Part shown: positions 32,654-39,555 of the stretch, piece by piece
Layout: each line of letters begins with the position of its first letter
Numbering within the stretch: the stretch's first letter is position 1
From: DATFYM01 sp035315065
Lineage (GTDB): Bacteria; Acidobacteriota; Terriglobia; UBA7540
Reading direction: 5' to 3'
DNA length: 43,152 nt
Assembly (NCBI GenBank): GCA_035315065.1
Contig: DATFYM010000029.1
Coordinates: 1-43,152, forward strand
Made by a program: the position numbers and the translations under genes
The notes under the pieces: model-generated
What the model was told of the DNA's origin: nothing
Databases searched by the model: none
What the model saw: the letters and a program-made list of their open reading frames with translations, nothing else

Positions 32654-33643
32654 TCACTTCACGCGAGCCGAGCTCTCCAGCTCTTCCAGCGTCCCGGACA
32701 CCACGCGGCCGACGGTGCTCAAGCTGAGCGGACTGCACTTGTTGGGCGTGTCTTTGGGCGTATGCCAGTAAATACCGAATGTGTGCGTGGCGTCGGTGGG
32801 ACCAATGATGCCGATGAGATCAACAGCGGAGACGCCGGCGTTGACGAACGGCCGGTGATCGTCGTCGATAGCCGTTTCCGGGCCATCGAAGTATTTCGCC
32901 AGGCCGAGGTGGCGCGCTGAGTCGAGGACCATTTGCTCGAGCCATGCCGTCGAGTCGTCGTCCCGAAAGACGTCGAGATTGGCGTCGCCGATCATGTCAA
33001 CCAGGATCATGGCCTTGACGCGGCTGAGTTCGCCGTTGGCGGCAAGCTTGGAAGCCAGGTGCCGGCTGCCGTAGTCGCTGTCCGTAGCGGTCCATTGCCG
33101 GAGCGCCTCCTCACCGTCGAAGAAGACCAACCAATAGGTCACGGGATTCTTGCGGTGGGCAAGCAAGCGAGCCATCTCCAACAGAAATGCGGCGCTCGAT
33201 CCGCCGTCGTTCGCGCCCACGAAGCGTCTGGTTTCCATGCGCAACGTGTCGTAGTGCCCGGCTAGCATGATGACGCTGGGGCTCGCGCCCGGAATCCTGG
33301 CGATGACGTTGGCCATGGGAATCGGGCCCAACGGAGTGTCGCCGGTGAACGAGTCCTCTTCTACCTGCTGGCAACCGGCCTCCTTGAGCTGGCTGATGAT
33401 CCAGCGGCGGGAATCACTGAGCGCCTTGGAGCCGACCGGGCGCGGGCCGAAGTCCACCAGATGCTTGATGTCGTCGAAGGCGCGCTGGCCATTGAAGGTC
33501 GGGATCGCGGGACCCGCCGAAGCTTGGGCGCCCAGGCTTAAGAAAGCGTGAAAAATCAAACACAGAGGCACGGAGACACGGAGAAGAACACGAGGATCAC
33601 ATGAAGACCTATGCACAGCGTTGTAAGTAAGTTTACATGTCAT
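32654..33643 (-). CDS. M28-family metallopeptidase / glutaminyl cyclase-like, exported
   Basis: A zinc-dependent enzyme of the M28 fold, close to glutaminyl-peptide cyclotransferases. Metal and catalytic motifs are MLAGHYDTLR, RFVGANDGGSSAAFLLEM, LVFFDGEEALRQW, LVDMIGDANLD and IYWHTPKDTPNKCSP. The start is uncertain. The frame is open to 33778, but it passes through the palindrome at 33625-33740. I list ATG 33643 as the longest sensible start; GTG 33616 or another internal start could be real. The signal peptide core (VSVPLCLIFHAFLSLGAQA) is partly encoded by a CACAGAGGCACGGAGA repeat. It is the third gene after tatA and tatC and is likely exported. Confidence 0.75.
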   Translation of the reverse strand: MTCKLTYNAVHRSSCDPRVLLRVSVPLCLIFHAFLSLGAQASAGPAIPTFNGQRAFDDIKHLVDFGPRPVGSKALSDSRRWIISQLKEAGCQQVEEDSFTGDTPLGPIPMANVIARIPGASPSVIMLAGHYDTLRMETRRFVGANDGGSSAAFLLEMARLLAHRKNPVTYWLVFFDGEEALRQWTATDSDYGSRHLASKLAANGELSRVKAMILVDMIGDANLDVFRDDDSTAWLEQMVLDSARHLGLAKYFDGPETAIDDDHRPFVNAGVSAVDLIGIIGPTDATHTFGIYWHTPKDTPNKCSPLSLSTVGRVVSGTLEELESSARVK

Positions 33644-33804
33644 TCTGAGCGTAGCGAAGAATCTCTCTTGCCCTTTGGGCCTGCCTGCGAGCCGGAAGAG
33701 AGACTCTTCGCTACGCTCAGAATGACATGTAAACTTACTTTCAGCGCCATGTATAGTTTGTTTCGTGGCGTTTTCCATCTTCTCTGTGCCTCCGTGTCTC
33801 TGTG
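33561..33804. repeat. CACAGAGGCACGGAGA repeats flanking a palindromic element
   Basis: CACAGAGGCACGGAGACACG (33561-33580) and its complement CGTGTCTCTGTG (33793-33804, with CTGTGCCTC before it) face each other on either side of the 116-bp palindrome at 33625-33740. The left copy lies inside the M28 gene and encodes part of its signal peptide. Confidence 0.8.
33625..33740. repeat. MITE/REP-like palindrome encoding SERSEES peptide
   Basis: The left arm AAGTAAGTTTACATGTCATT and on (33625-33666) is complementary, with about one mismatch, to the right arm (33699-33740). The central 32 bp is unique. Reading frames across the element give HSERSEESL, then FATLRMTC, a pattern I associate with dispersed repeats in bacterial genomes, though this is from memory. 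No transposase is present, so a non-autonomous element or REP is likely. Confidence 0.8.
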
Positions 33805-33838
33805 TTGGAAGCTCCCTCGCCGACTGCTGACTGCCGAC

Positions 33839-34666
33839 TCACGCCTCACTCTGCTGCCTCTTGCCTTTCTTGAGATAGACGAGCCAGGAAAGGCCGATGC
33901 TCAAAATGTACAGGCCGACCAGCGGAATCCAGACGATGAAGATGGAGGCGAAATCGTTGGTGGGGATGATGGCCGCCGCCACCACCGCCGTAATCAGGAT
34001 GGCGTAGCGTATGTTCTTCCACAGGAATCGCGGGGTCACGATGCCGAAGATCGAGAGCAGCAGAATGACGATCGGCAATTCGAAGACCAGTCCTACCGCC
34101 ACGATCACCGAAATTGACAGGTCCCAGTACTCGTTGATGGAGATTTTCGGCTCGAAATCGCGGCCGTATGCTACCAGGAAGCGCAGAGCAGGGGGAAACG
34201 CCAGGGCATAAGCAAAGATGCCGCCGCAGATGAAAAGACCGCTGGTAAGGGTGACAAAAGGCCACACATATTTCTTCTCGTGCCGATAGAGGCCGGGCGA
34301 GATGAAGAGCCACAGTTGATAAAGGATGAAAGGCGAGGCCAGAAATACGCCGCACATGATAGAAAGCTTGAGATAGAGGTTAAAGGGATCGACCGGGTTG
34401 AAAAACACCAGCTTGTCCGGCAGGCCCAGCGAGCGGAGAGTTTTGGTGAGTGGGCTTTGGAGGACGCGGTAAATGCGGTCGTGCTCCCAAAAGCAGATAC
34501 CGGAGGCCACCAGCAGCGAGTAGACGGAATAGAGCAGACGTTTGCGCAGTTCCTCGAGGTGCTCGAGGAACGTCATCTCTCTACCGTTGAGCTGATCCTC
34601 TCCGGGACTGGGCTCAGGATTGGGATCGGGGTTCGTTGGCGGAGGATTCTGAGTGGTAGTCGCCAT
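33839..34666 (-). CDS. tatC: Sec-independent protein translocase TatC
   Basis: A 275-residue inner-membrane protein with six hydrophobic segments. Signatures are MTFLEHLEELRKRLLYSVYS near the N-terminus, LKLSIMCGVFLASPFILYQLW, FISPGLYRHEKKYVWPFV, FAYALAFPPALRFL and FELPIVILLLSIFGIVTP. TatC binds the twin-arginine signal and, with TatA/B, exports folded proteins. A proline-rich, acidic tail of about 28 residues precedes the conserved part. Its first 53 bases overlap the end of tatA. The stop codon abuts repeat words (TGAGTCGGCAGTCAGCAGTC). Confidence 0.95.
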   Translation of the reverse strand: MATTTQNPPPTNPDPNPEPSPGEDQLNGREMTFLEHLEELRKRLLYSVYSLLVASGICFWEHDRIYRVLQSPLTKTLRSLGLPDKLVFFNPVDPFNLYLKLSIMCGVFLASPFILYQLWLFISPGLYRHEKKYVWPFVTLTSGLFICGGIFAYALAFPPALRFLVAYGRDFEPKISINEYWDLSISVIVAVGLVFELPIVILLLSIFGIVTPRFLWKNIRYAILITAVVAAAIIPTNDFASIFIVWIPLVGLYILSIGLSWLVYLKKGKRQQSEA

Positions 34667-34874
34667 ACTTGGGAGCCGGGTTCGACGTCGCTTCCGGCAG
34701 GCGGTCCAGATTCCGGATCTCCTCTTCCAGCGAGTGCTTCAACTCGTTCGAAGCACGACGCAACTCGGCCATCCCTTTGCCCAGCGTCCGCGCAATCTCC
34801 GGAAGCTTCTTGGGCCCGAACAGAAGAAAGGCAATGAAGAGCAAGAACCCGATTTCAAATCCGCCGTTAAACAT
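34614..34874 (-). CDS. tatA: Sec-independent translocase subunit TatA/TatB
   Basis: An 86-residue protein with a single N-terminal membrane helix (FEIGFLLFIAFLLFGPKKLP), the FGPKKLPEIAR hinge, an amphipathic helix (TLGKGMAELRRASNELKHSL) and a polar tail. This is the TatA/TatB architecture; the two cannot be told apart safely by eye, but a single TatA-like protein with TatC would suffice for a minimal Tat system. ATG 34874 has TGAGG nine bases upstream. It overlaps tatC by 53 bases and has its own promoter at 34892-34920. Confidence 0.9.
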   Translation of the reverse strand: MFNGGFEIGFLLFIAFLLFGPKKLPEIARTLGKGMAELRRASNELKHSLEEEIRNLDRLPEATSNPAPKYGDYHSESSANEPRSQS

Positions 34875-35049
34875 TTCTTCGCCTCAAGTACATGATAGGT
34901 GGCCGGAGGACGATTGTCAAGGACGGTGCCCTACGCTCATTGAAGACGTCGTGACTCAGAATGAGGACAGGACGCTTTCCCGCCTGTTCGCTGCCTCGCA
35001 CCGGGTCGAGATCGGCCCAACGAATCTCGCCTCTCAGTATTCGGGCCAT
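34867..35049 (-). pseudogene. Truncated MazF/PemK-type toxin
   Basis: The N-terminal MazF signature is present (RGEIRWADLDPVRGSEQAGK then RPVLILSHDVFNE, residues 6-38). After about residue 38 the sequence no longer resembles MazF, and it ends at residue 60, while MazF toxins are about 110 residues. The homology stops about 20 bases before the tatA promoter. Catalytic Arg and early beta strands remain, but the C-terminal half is lost, so activity is improbable. It starts inside the antitoxin gene (16-base overlap). Confidence 0.75.
34892..34920 (-). promoter_or_regulatory. Predicted sigma-70 promoter of tatAC
   Basis: On the minus strand TTGACA (34920-34915), a 17-bp spacer and TATCAT (34897-34892), close to consensus. 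Transcription would begin about 12 bases before ATG 34874, within the remnant of the MazF gene. Confidence 0.7.
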
Positions 35050-35276
35050 TCCGAGATGTCCCCTGACAGCCCTTCCTCGGCCAGGGCCTTTTCAAAAGCC
35101 GGGTCGAGCTTCGCGCTCTCCCGTGCCAGCCGGCTTCGTCCCAGCCGCGCCAGTTTCTCTTCGATGGCCTCCTGGATCGCCTGGCTCCGGCTGGCAAACA
35201 TCGATTGCCTGACCAGCTTGTCCACACTCTCGAGCGTTTCCGTATCGAGCGTGATTCCAACCTTGGATCTGGCCAT
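35034..35276 (-). CDS. Ribbon-helix-helix antitoxin
   Basis: An 80-residue antitoxin with an N-terminal ribbon-helix-helix DNA-binding domain (SKVGITLDTETLESVDKLV, then RSQAIQEAIEEKLARLGRSR) and a C-terminal acidic tail (EEGLSGDISEWPEY) that would bind a MazF-type toxin. AGGAG lies eight bases before ATG 35276. The toxin gene overlaps its 3' end but is truncated, so this is an orphan antitoxin that may still autoregulate its promoter. Confidence 0.85.
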   Translation of the reverse strand: MARSKVGITLDTETLESVDKLVRQSMFASRSQAIQEAIEEKLARLGRSRLARESAKLDPAFEKALAEEGLSGDISEWPEY

Positions 35277-35295
35277 GTGTGTTTCTCCTGGTGTG

Positions 35296-35324
35296 ACAAT
35301 ACGTTATACCAGGCTTTTCGTCAA
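35296..35324 (-). promoter_or_regulatory. Predicted promoter of the antitoxin gene
   Basis: On the minus strand TTGACG (35324-35319), a 17-bp spacer and TATTGT (35301-35296). A near-palindromic GGTATAACGTATT in this spacer could be the antitoxin's operator. The -10 lies 19 bases before the start codon. Confidence 0.5.
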
Positions 35325-35624
35325 TCCATTGCTTCGGCTCCTTCGGCTCCTCATGAGGCTCAACGAGTAATCTGTTTACATCGTTGGCTTCTCGGAGCTC
35401 GAAATCGGTACCCGGTAATGTTCGAAGCCGGACACTACTGTTCCAAATCTGAACAGGTGATCCTGCCCTGGTGAAGCTTAGCCCATGTGATTCAAGCGAC
35501 TTCTTTGGAATGAAACCTGCAGCGCTCGACTCACCGGCCTGTGTTGTGGGTAGAGTCGAAGGGCCGGAATTTCAAGCCGGTTGTGGTGTTCGGGAGGGGC
35601 TCGGCCGGCCAAAGGAGATCGCAC
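35325..35624. other. Intergenic, no feature recognised
   Basis: The 300 bases between the antitoxin promoter and the secreted LamG-like protein contain only short frames with no family features and no tandem word repeats of the kind seen elsewhere. A promoter for the downstream gene is expected here but was not identified. Confidence 0.35.
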
Positions 35625-36653
35625 ATGTGGCGCTTCAGGCTTGGAACGAACCTGAGTCTCGCTGTTCTTACGCTGCTGCCTTTCGCCGGTTTCGGCCGGG
35701 ACCTCTCTGGAGTTCAGACATTTGCGCTGACTGAAACCAAAGGGCTCGTTGAACGGAACGTTAAGTTGGAGTCGGTGGAATACCAGGGCCGCAAGGCCGT
35801 CCGCCTCACTAAAGACTTGGGAGGTGAGGGATTCGCGCTTCTGCCGGGCACTGACTTTCAGGATGGGACCATCGAAGCGGACCTCGCGCTCAAAGTGACT
35901 ACGCCGCCCGGCGTGAGAATGCCCGGTTTCATCGGCATTGCGTTTCGCGCCCGGCCTGACGCGTCGCGCTACGAGCTTTTCTACCTCCGGCCCGGAAACT
36001 CCCAGTCGGATGACCAGGGGATGCGGAACCACTCGGTGCAATACAGTTCGGAGCCAGACTTCAGTTGGTACACGCTGCGCCGGGCCTGGCCGGGGGTCTA
36101 CGAGTCGTATGCGGAGCTCCAACTGGAAGCCTGGACCCACGTGAAAATTGAGGTGGCGGGACGCTCCGCCAAGCTCTACTTGAATGGATCGGCCAAGCCG
36201 AGCCTGGTGGTTGATGGACTGAAGGGCGAGGACCTGCGCGGCGCTGTCGCCCTTTGGGGCGATCAGGGTGAAGAGTCGTATTTTTCCAACCTGCGTATCA
36301 CTCCGGCAGCGGCGCAGCCGGTTAAGAACGGCGCCGAGGCTAGCGGCGTGTGGGACGTCAAATTAAAAGGCGACACCGGAGTCTTGCAGGGCTTGCTGAA
36401 ACTGAGTCGAGATGGCAACAAACTGACCGGCACCTGGTCTGGCGAATTGGGTGACGACCGGCCGGTAGTGGGAACATGGCGCGACGGCTACGTGGAACTT
36501 AGCTTCACTGGCAATTGGCCGAAAGAGCGAATGGGTGCGCCCGGCGAGGTCACCGTAAGTCTGGCCGGATGGATCGACGGGGCTTCTGCCAAGGGGCGAA
36601 TGAAGGTGGAAGGCCGGACCGATGGGCCGTGGACGGCCACTCGAAAGCAGTAG
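35625..36653 (+). CDS. Secreted LamG/DUF1080-like protein with C-terminal beta domain
   Basis: A 342-residue exported protein. After a signal peptide (LGTNLSLAVLTLLPFAGFG) comes a concanavalin A-like domain (GFALLPGTDFQDGTIEADLA, FIGIAFRARPDASRYELFYL, AWTHVKIEVAGRSAKLYLNG), as in LamG and DUF1080 sugar-binding or hydrolase domains. The C-terminal 100 residues (SGVWDVKLKGDTGVLQGLLK, then TGTWSGELGDDRPVVGTW) resemble the extra domain at the N-terminus of the GH27 protein at 8953. AAAGGAG seven bases upstream fixes ATG 35625. A carbohydrate-related role is plausible but not proven. Confidence 0.72.
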   Translation: MWRFRLGTNLSLAVLTLLPFAGFGRDLSGVQTFALTETKGLVERNVKLESVEYQGRKAVRLTKDLGGEGFALLPGTDFQDGTIEADLALKVTTPPGVRMPGFIGIAFRARPDASRYELFYLRPGNSQSDDQGMRNHSVQYSSEPDFSWYTLRRAWPGVYESYAELQLEAWTHVKIEVAGRSAKLYLNGSAKPSLVVDGLKGEDLRGAVALWGDQGEESYFSNLRITPAAAQPVKNGAEASGVWDVKLKGDTGVLQGLLKLSRDGNKLTGTWSGELGDDRPVVGTWRDGYVELSFTGNWPKERMGAPGEVTVSLAGWIDGASAKGRMKVEGRTDGPWTATRKQ

Positions 36654-36707
36654 ATGCGGCACCACCGAGCCACGTACCCTTTAAATCCCGGTCGCGTTTA
36701 CCCAGAT

Positions 36708-36738
36708 TTGGCACAAGATATCGAATATATGGGATAAT
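36708..36738 (+). promoter_or_regulatory. Weak predicted promoter of lspA
   Basis: TTGGCA (36708-36713), a 19-bp spacer and GATAAT (36733-36738). The spacer is longer than ideal. It lies about 60 bases upstream of lspA. Confidence 0.3.
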
Positions 36739-36800
36739 ACCACCTGGGAGCAGCCTGTTCACGAGGTCACGAATGCTACCCGCTCCTCTGTCGAAAGACC

Positions 36801-37301
36801 ATGCCTGAACTCTCGGTAACCCGCCCCAAGACGGCCTCGCGCATCGCCTACATCGCCATCGCCGCGCTCGTTTTCATCGGTGACCAGGCGACGAAGGCCA
36901 TGGTGGAAAAGTCCATCCCCGAGCGCGACGTGATCCCGGTGATTCCCCAGTTCTTCAACCTGACCCACGTGAAGAACGTTGGCGCCGCTTTCGGCCTGTT
37001 CGCCGATTCGCCCGCGCCGTGGAAGGAAGACCTGTTGATCGCCGTGGCGGCCGGCTTGCTCGCCACGGTGGCGGTGATCGCTTGGCGCAGCCGCCAGATC
37101 GTGTGGCAGTCGGGCGTCGGCCTGGCACTGATCCTGGGAGGAGCGCTCAGCAATCTGGTCGACCGGATTCGCTGGGGGCGCGTGACCGACTTTCTGGACT
37201 TCTACATCAACAGCTATCACTGGTACACGTTCAACCTGGCGGACAGCGCCATTGTGGTGGGGGCCGGATTCCTGATTTTGCAGGTGGTCTTTTCGGATTG
37301 A
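36801..37301 (+). CDS. lspA: Lipoprotein signal peptidase LspA
   Basis: A 166-residue aspartic protease of the inner membrane that removes signal peptides from prolipoproteins. Motifs are IGDQATKAMVEKSIPE, FFNLTHVKNVGAAFGLF, ILGGALSNLVDRIRWGRVTD (catalytic Asp) and FNLADSAIVVGAGFL (second Asp). Four membrane segments are visible. It lies upstream of rluD, the common lspA-rluD order. LptE at 25683 is a likely substrate. A long repeat begins directly after the stop codon. Confidence 0.95.
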   Translation: MPELSVTRPKTASRIAYIAIAALVFIGDQATKAMVEKSIPERDVIPVIPQFFNLTHVKNVGAAFGLFADSPAPWKEDLLIAVAAGLLATVAVIAWRSRQIVWQSGVGLALILGGALSNLVDRIRWGRVTDFLDFYINSYHWYTFNLADSAIVVGAGFLILQVVFSD

Positions 37302-37449
37302 GAGAGGAGTCAGGAGACAGGAGTCAGGAAGAAGTGATGAATTATGAATGATGAATGATGAACGGAAGACGCGGGTCGTCTCTTTCTTCTGTTCATCATT
37401 CATCATTCATCATTTCTTCCTGACTCCTGACTTCTGTCTCCTGGCTCCT
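37302..37449. repeat. Inverted repeat of CAGGAGT and ATGATGAATG words between lspA and rluD
   Basis: AGGAGTCAGGAGACAGGAGTC (37306-37326) and ATGAATGATGAATGATGAAC (37334-37363) face GTTCATCATTCATCATTCAT (37391-37410) and CTGACTCCTGACTTCTGTCT (37420-37439). The arms are about 60 bp with a 27-bp loop. It starts directly after the lspA stop and provides no clear ribosome binding site for rluD. Confidence 0.88.
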
Positions 37450-37457
37450 TGCCGTTC

Positions 37458-38408
37458 ATGTCAGAAACTCGCGAATTCGTCGCCGGCCCCGAGGATGCCA
37501 GAACTCGTCTCGACGTGTTCCTGGCGCGGCACATGCCCGATTGGAGCCGCAGTCAAATCCAGCGTCAAATCCGCTCGGGCATGGTGACGGTTGGCCTCGA
37601 GGCGGTCTACAAGTCGGGCCGCGAGATGGAAAGCAATGAGCGAGTCGCGATTCGGGCCGCGCGCCACGAGCTGCAAGCGGTGCCGGAAGACTTGCCGGTC
37701 GACATCCTCTATGAGGATGGAGATTTGCTGGTGGTGAACAAGCCCGCCGGCATGGTGGTGCACGTGGGCGCCGGGGTCAAGTCCGGAACCCTGGTGAACG
37801 CTCTGCTTCACCACATCGGGCACCTCGGCCAACTCTCCCGCGAGGGCGGCGAACTGCGGCCCGGGATTGTGCATCGGCTGGATCGGATGACCTCCGGACT
37901 GCTGGTGGTGGCGAAGACGGATTCCGCCCACCGCGAGCTTTCCGCGCAGTTCAAGGATCGCAACGTCCACAAGACCTACGTTGCGCTCGTCCACGGCCGT
38001 TTGGAGAGGGAAGCGGGTGAGATCGAAAGGTCGGTGGGCCGCGATCCGGGCCACCGCACTCGAATGCGAGCCGGCGGGATTCGCGCCCGCGAGGCGAAGA
38101 CGCGTTATCGCGTGATCTGCCGGTTCCCCTACTTCACGCTCGTGGAGGCCGAGCCTGAGACTGGCCGCACGCACCAGATTCGCGTTCACTTCTCGTCCAT
38201 CGGCCATCCGATCGTGGGTGATACGCTTTACCGCGCTCCGGGACGGATCACGATTGGGGGCAAGGAAGAGAAGACGCTCAGCCGCAACTTCTTGCATGCC
38301 GCTGCCATCGAATTCAGTCATCCGCAGGGTGGCGGCAAGATGAGATTTGAGTCGCCGCTCCCGGGCGAGTTGCAACACGTTCTCGAGAGACTGGAAGCGG
38401 CCGGGTGA
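37458..38408 (+). CDS. rluD: 23S rRNA pseudouridine synthase RluD-type
   Basis: A 316-residue protein with an N-terminal S4 RNA-binding domain (RLDVFLARHMPDWSRSQIQR) and an RluA/RluD-type pseudouridine synthase domain. The catalytic motif is PGIVHRLDRMTSGLLVVAKT (Asp about residue 139), with HKTYVALVHGRLE and ETGRTHQIRVHFSSIGHPIV. It converts uridines in helix 69 of 23S rRNA, if RluD-like. ATG 37458 begins the family-like part; no Shine-Dalgarno sequence is visible because the repeat abuts it. lspA is upstream. Confidence 0.9.
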   Translation: MSETREFVAGPEDARTRLDVFLARHMPDWSRSQIQRQIRSGMVTVGLEAVYKSGREMESNERVAIRAARHELQAVPEDLPVDILYEDGDLLVVNKPAGMVVHVGAGVKSGTLVNALLHHIGHLGQLSREGGELRPGIVHRLDRMTSGLLVVAKTDSAHRELSAQFKDRNVHKTYVALVHGRLEREAGEIERSVGRDPGHRTRMRAGGIRAREAKTRYRVICRFPYFTLVEAEPETGRTHQIRVHFSSIGHPIVGDTLYRAPGRITIGGKEEKTLSRNFLHAAAIEFSHPQGGGKMRFESPLPGELQHVLERLEAAG

Positions 38409-38650
38409 TGGGGCAACTTGGCGCTGATGTGCGGGTCATCGTGAAGTTCACCAATGGGTAGGGGTGTCCTTTGACAAAAGAATAGAATCCACAGATTACG
38501 CAGATTTCTCGGATTGAGAAAAGAGCCACAGGCCGAGAAATCGGCGTTGTCGCGGGCGCAATGAACACGCGACGTGCTGGTTACTTTTGCCGAGGAGGCG
38601 GTTTCTCCCCTTAATCTCCGAAATCTGCGTAATCTGTGGACTCCATTTTT
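38409..38650. repeat. Inverted repeat of ACAGATTACGCAGATT words after rluD
   Basis: ATCCACAGATTACGCAGATT (38487-38506) faces GAAATCTGCGTAATCTGTGG (38620-38639), arms of about 30 bp with flanking TTTCTC words. The loop is about 95 bp. No gene is seen in this gap. Confidence 0.8.
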
Positions 38651-38683
38651 TCCCAAAGGCTGGCATCTGCTGGACGGCAGGAC

Positions 38684-38689
38684 TATAAT
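38684..38689 (+). promoter_or_regulatory. Possible -10 element of the DUF2911 gene
   Basis: TATAAT at 38684-38689, with TGGCAT (38661-38666) 17 bp upstream as a poor -35. It would give a leader of about 260 bases including the palindrome at 38815-38900. Confidence 0.28.
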
Positions 38690-38814
38690 TCCGTGGCGCG
38701 CTTTCTGAGGCTTCATTCGCAGGTGGCGTGGCTTGGGCGAAAGGCGAGCATTCATTAGGGAGGAACTGGCCGCGATGCGCAGCTCCTGCATCGCAAGCAG
38801 ACCGTTCTCAGGGC

Positions 38815-38900
38815 CCTGGGAGCGCGGGCATCTTGCCCGCTCTTTGCTTCTGTATCAGCGCTTTAAGACCAAGAGCGGGCAAGATGCCCGCGCTCCCAGG
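38815..38900. repeat. Perfect 30-bp inverted repeat (REP-like, AGILPAL peptide)
   Basis: CCTGGGAGCGCGGGCATCTT and on (38815-38844) is exactly complementary to 38871-38900, with a 26-bp loop. Frames across it read SAGILPAL and AGKMPALPG, which resemble peptides predicted from a dispersed REP-type element. It lies upstream of the DUF2911 gene and could form a very stable hairpin in its leader. Confidence 0.85.
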
Positions 38901-38953
38901 GTTTGAGAGGTCGCATTCGGACGGCCTGCGGGTCGTCAATTGAGGAGAAAAAA

Positions 38954-39478
38954 ATGAAGAAGTCGTTTTTGGTAATTTCCGCGGTGGCGGCACTCCTGGT
39001 CGCTACTGCGGCGTGCTTCGCACAAGGGAACGGGCGTGGAACAGCCAAGCTGACGCTCGACGGCGCGACGGTTACCGTGGAGTACGGAACGCCGTCGCTG
39101 AAGGGCCGCGCCGTGAAAGACCTGCTCGGCTCAGTGGGGGCAGGAGACTTTTGGCGGCTGGGCGCCGACAAGTCCACCACCTTCTCCACCACCAAGGACT
39201 TGCAGTTCGGTGACGTCACAGTCCCCAAGGGTGAGTACAGCCTATGGGCTGAGAAGCAGAGCGACGGCTCGTGGAAGCTGGTGTTCAACAAGCAGCACGG
39301 CCAGTGGGGAACACAGCACGATCCGGCGCAAGACTTTGCCTCCGTCCCCCTCAAGCAGGAAACCGAGGGGAAATCGGCGGAGAAGGTGACAATCACGCTG
39401 GAAAAGGAGAATGGAGCCGGAGAACTCTCGGTGCAGTGGGGCGACATGGAAATGACCGCTAACTTCAGCGTGAAATAA
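38954..39478 (+). CDS. Exported DUF2911 protein
   Basis: A 174-residue protein with a signal peptide (FLVISAVAALLVATAACFAQ) and the DUF2911 domain: LTLDGATVTVEYGTPSLKGR, FWRLGADKSTTFSTTKDL, PKGEYSLWAEKQSDGSWKLV and VTITLEKENGAGELSVQWG. The family's function is unknown; it is common in secreted proteins of Acidobacteria and Bacteroidetes. GAGGAG seven bases before ATG 38954 fixes the start. A possible lipoprotein Cys is within the signal region but there is no clear lipobox. Confidence 0.85.
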   Translation: MKKSFLVISAVAALLVATAACFAQGNGRGTAKLTLDGATVTVEYGTPSLKGRAVKDLLGSVGAGDFWRLGADKSTTFSTTKDLQFGDVTVPKGEYSLWAEKQSDGSWKLVFNKQHGQWGTQHDPAQDFASVPLKQETEGKSAEKVTITLEKENGAGELSVQWGDMEMTANFSVK

Positions 39479-39555
39479 GGAGAGCGCGGTCTTCGCAAGC
39501 CGTTCGCAGTGCTCGAAAACCTGGTCCGCGGCGTTCGGTGCTGACGAGACTCGTT

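Noticed and set aside
33611..34117. Plus-strand frame starting with the SERSEES peptide
   Set aside because: It translates the palindrome at 33625-33740 and then runs antisense to tatC.
38728..38943. Small frame containing AGILPAL and AGKMPALPG
   Set aside because: It is a translation of the palindromic repeat at 38815-38900, not a gene.
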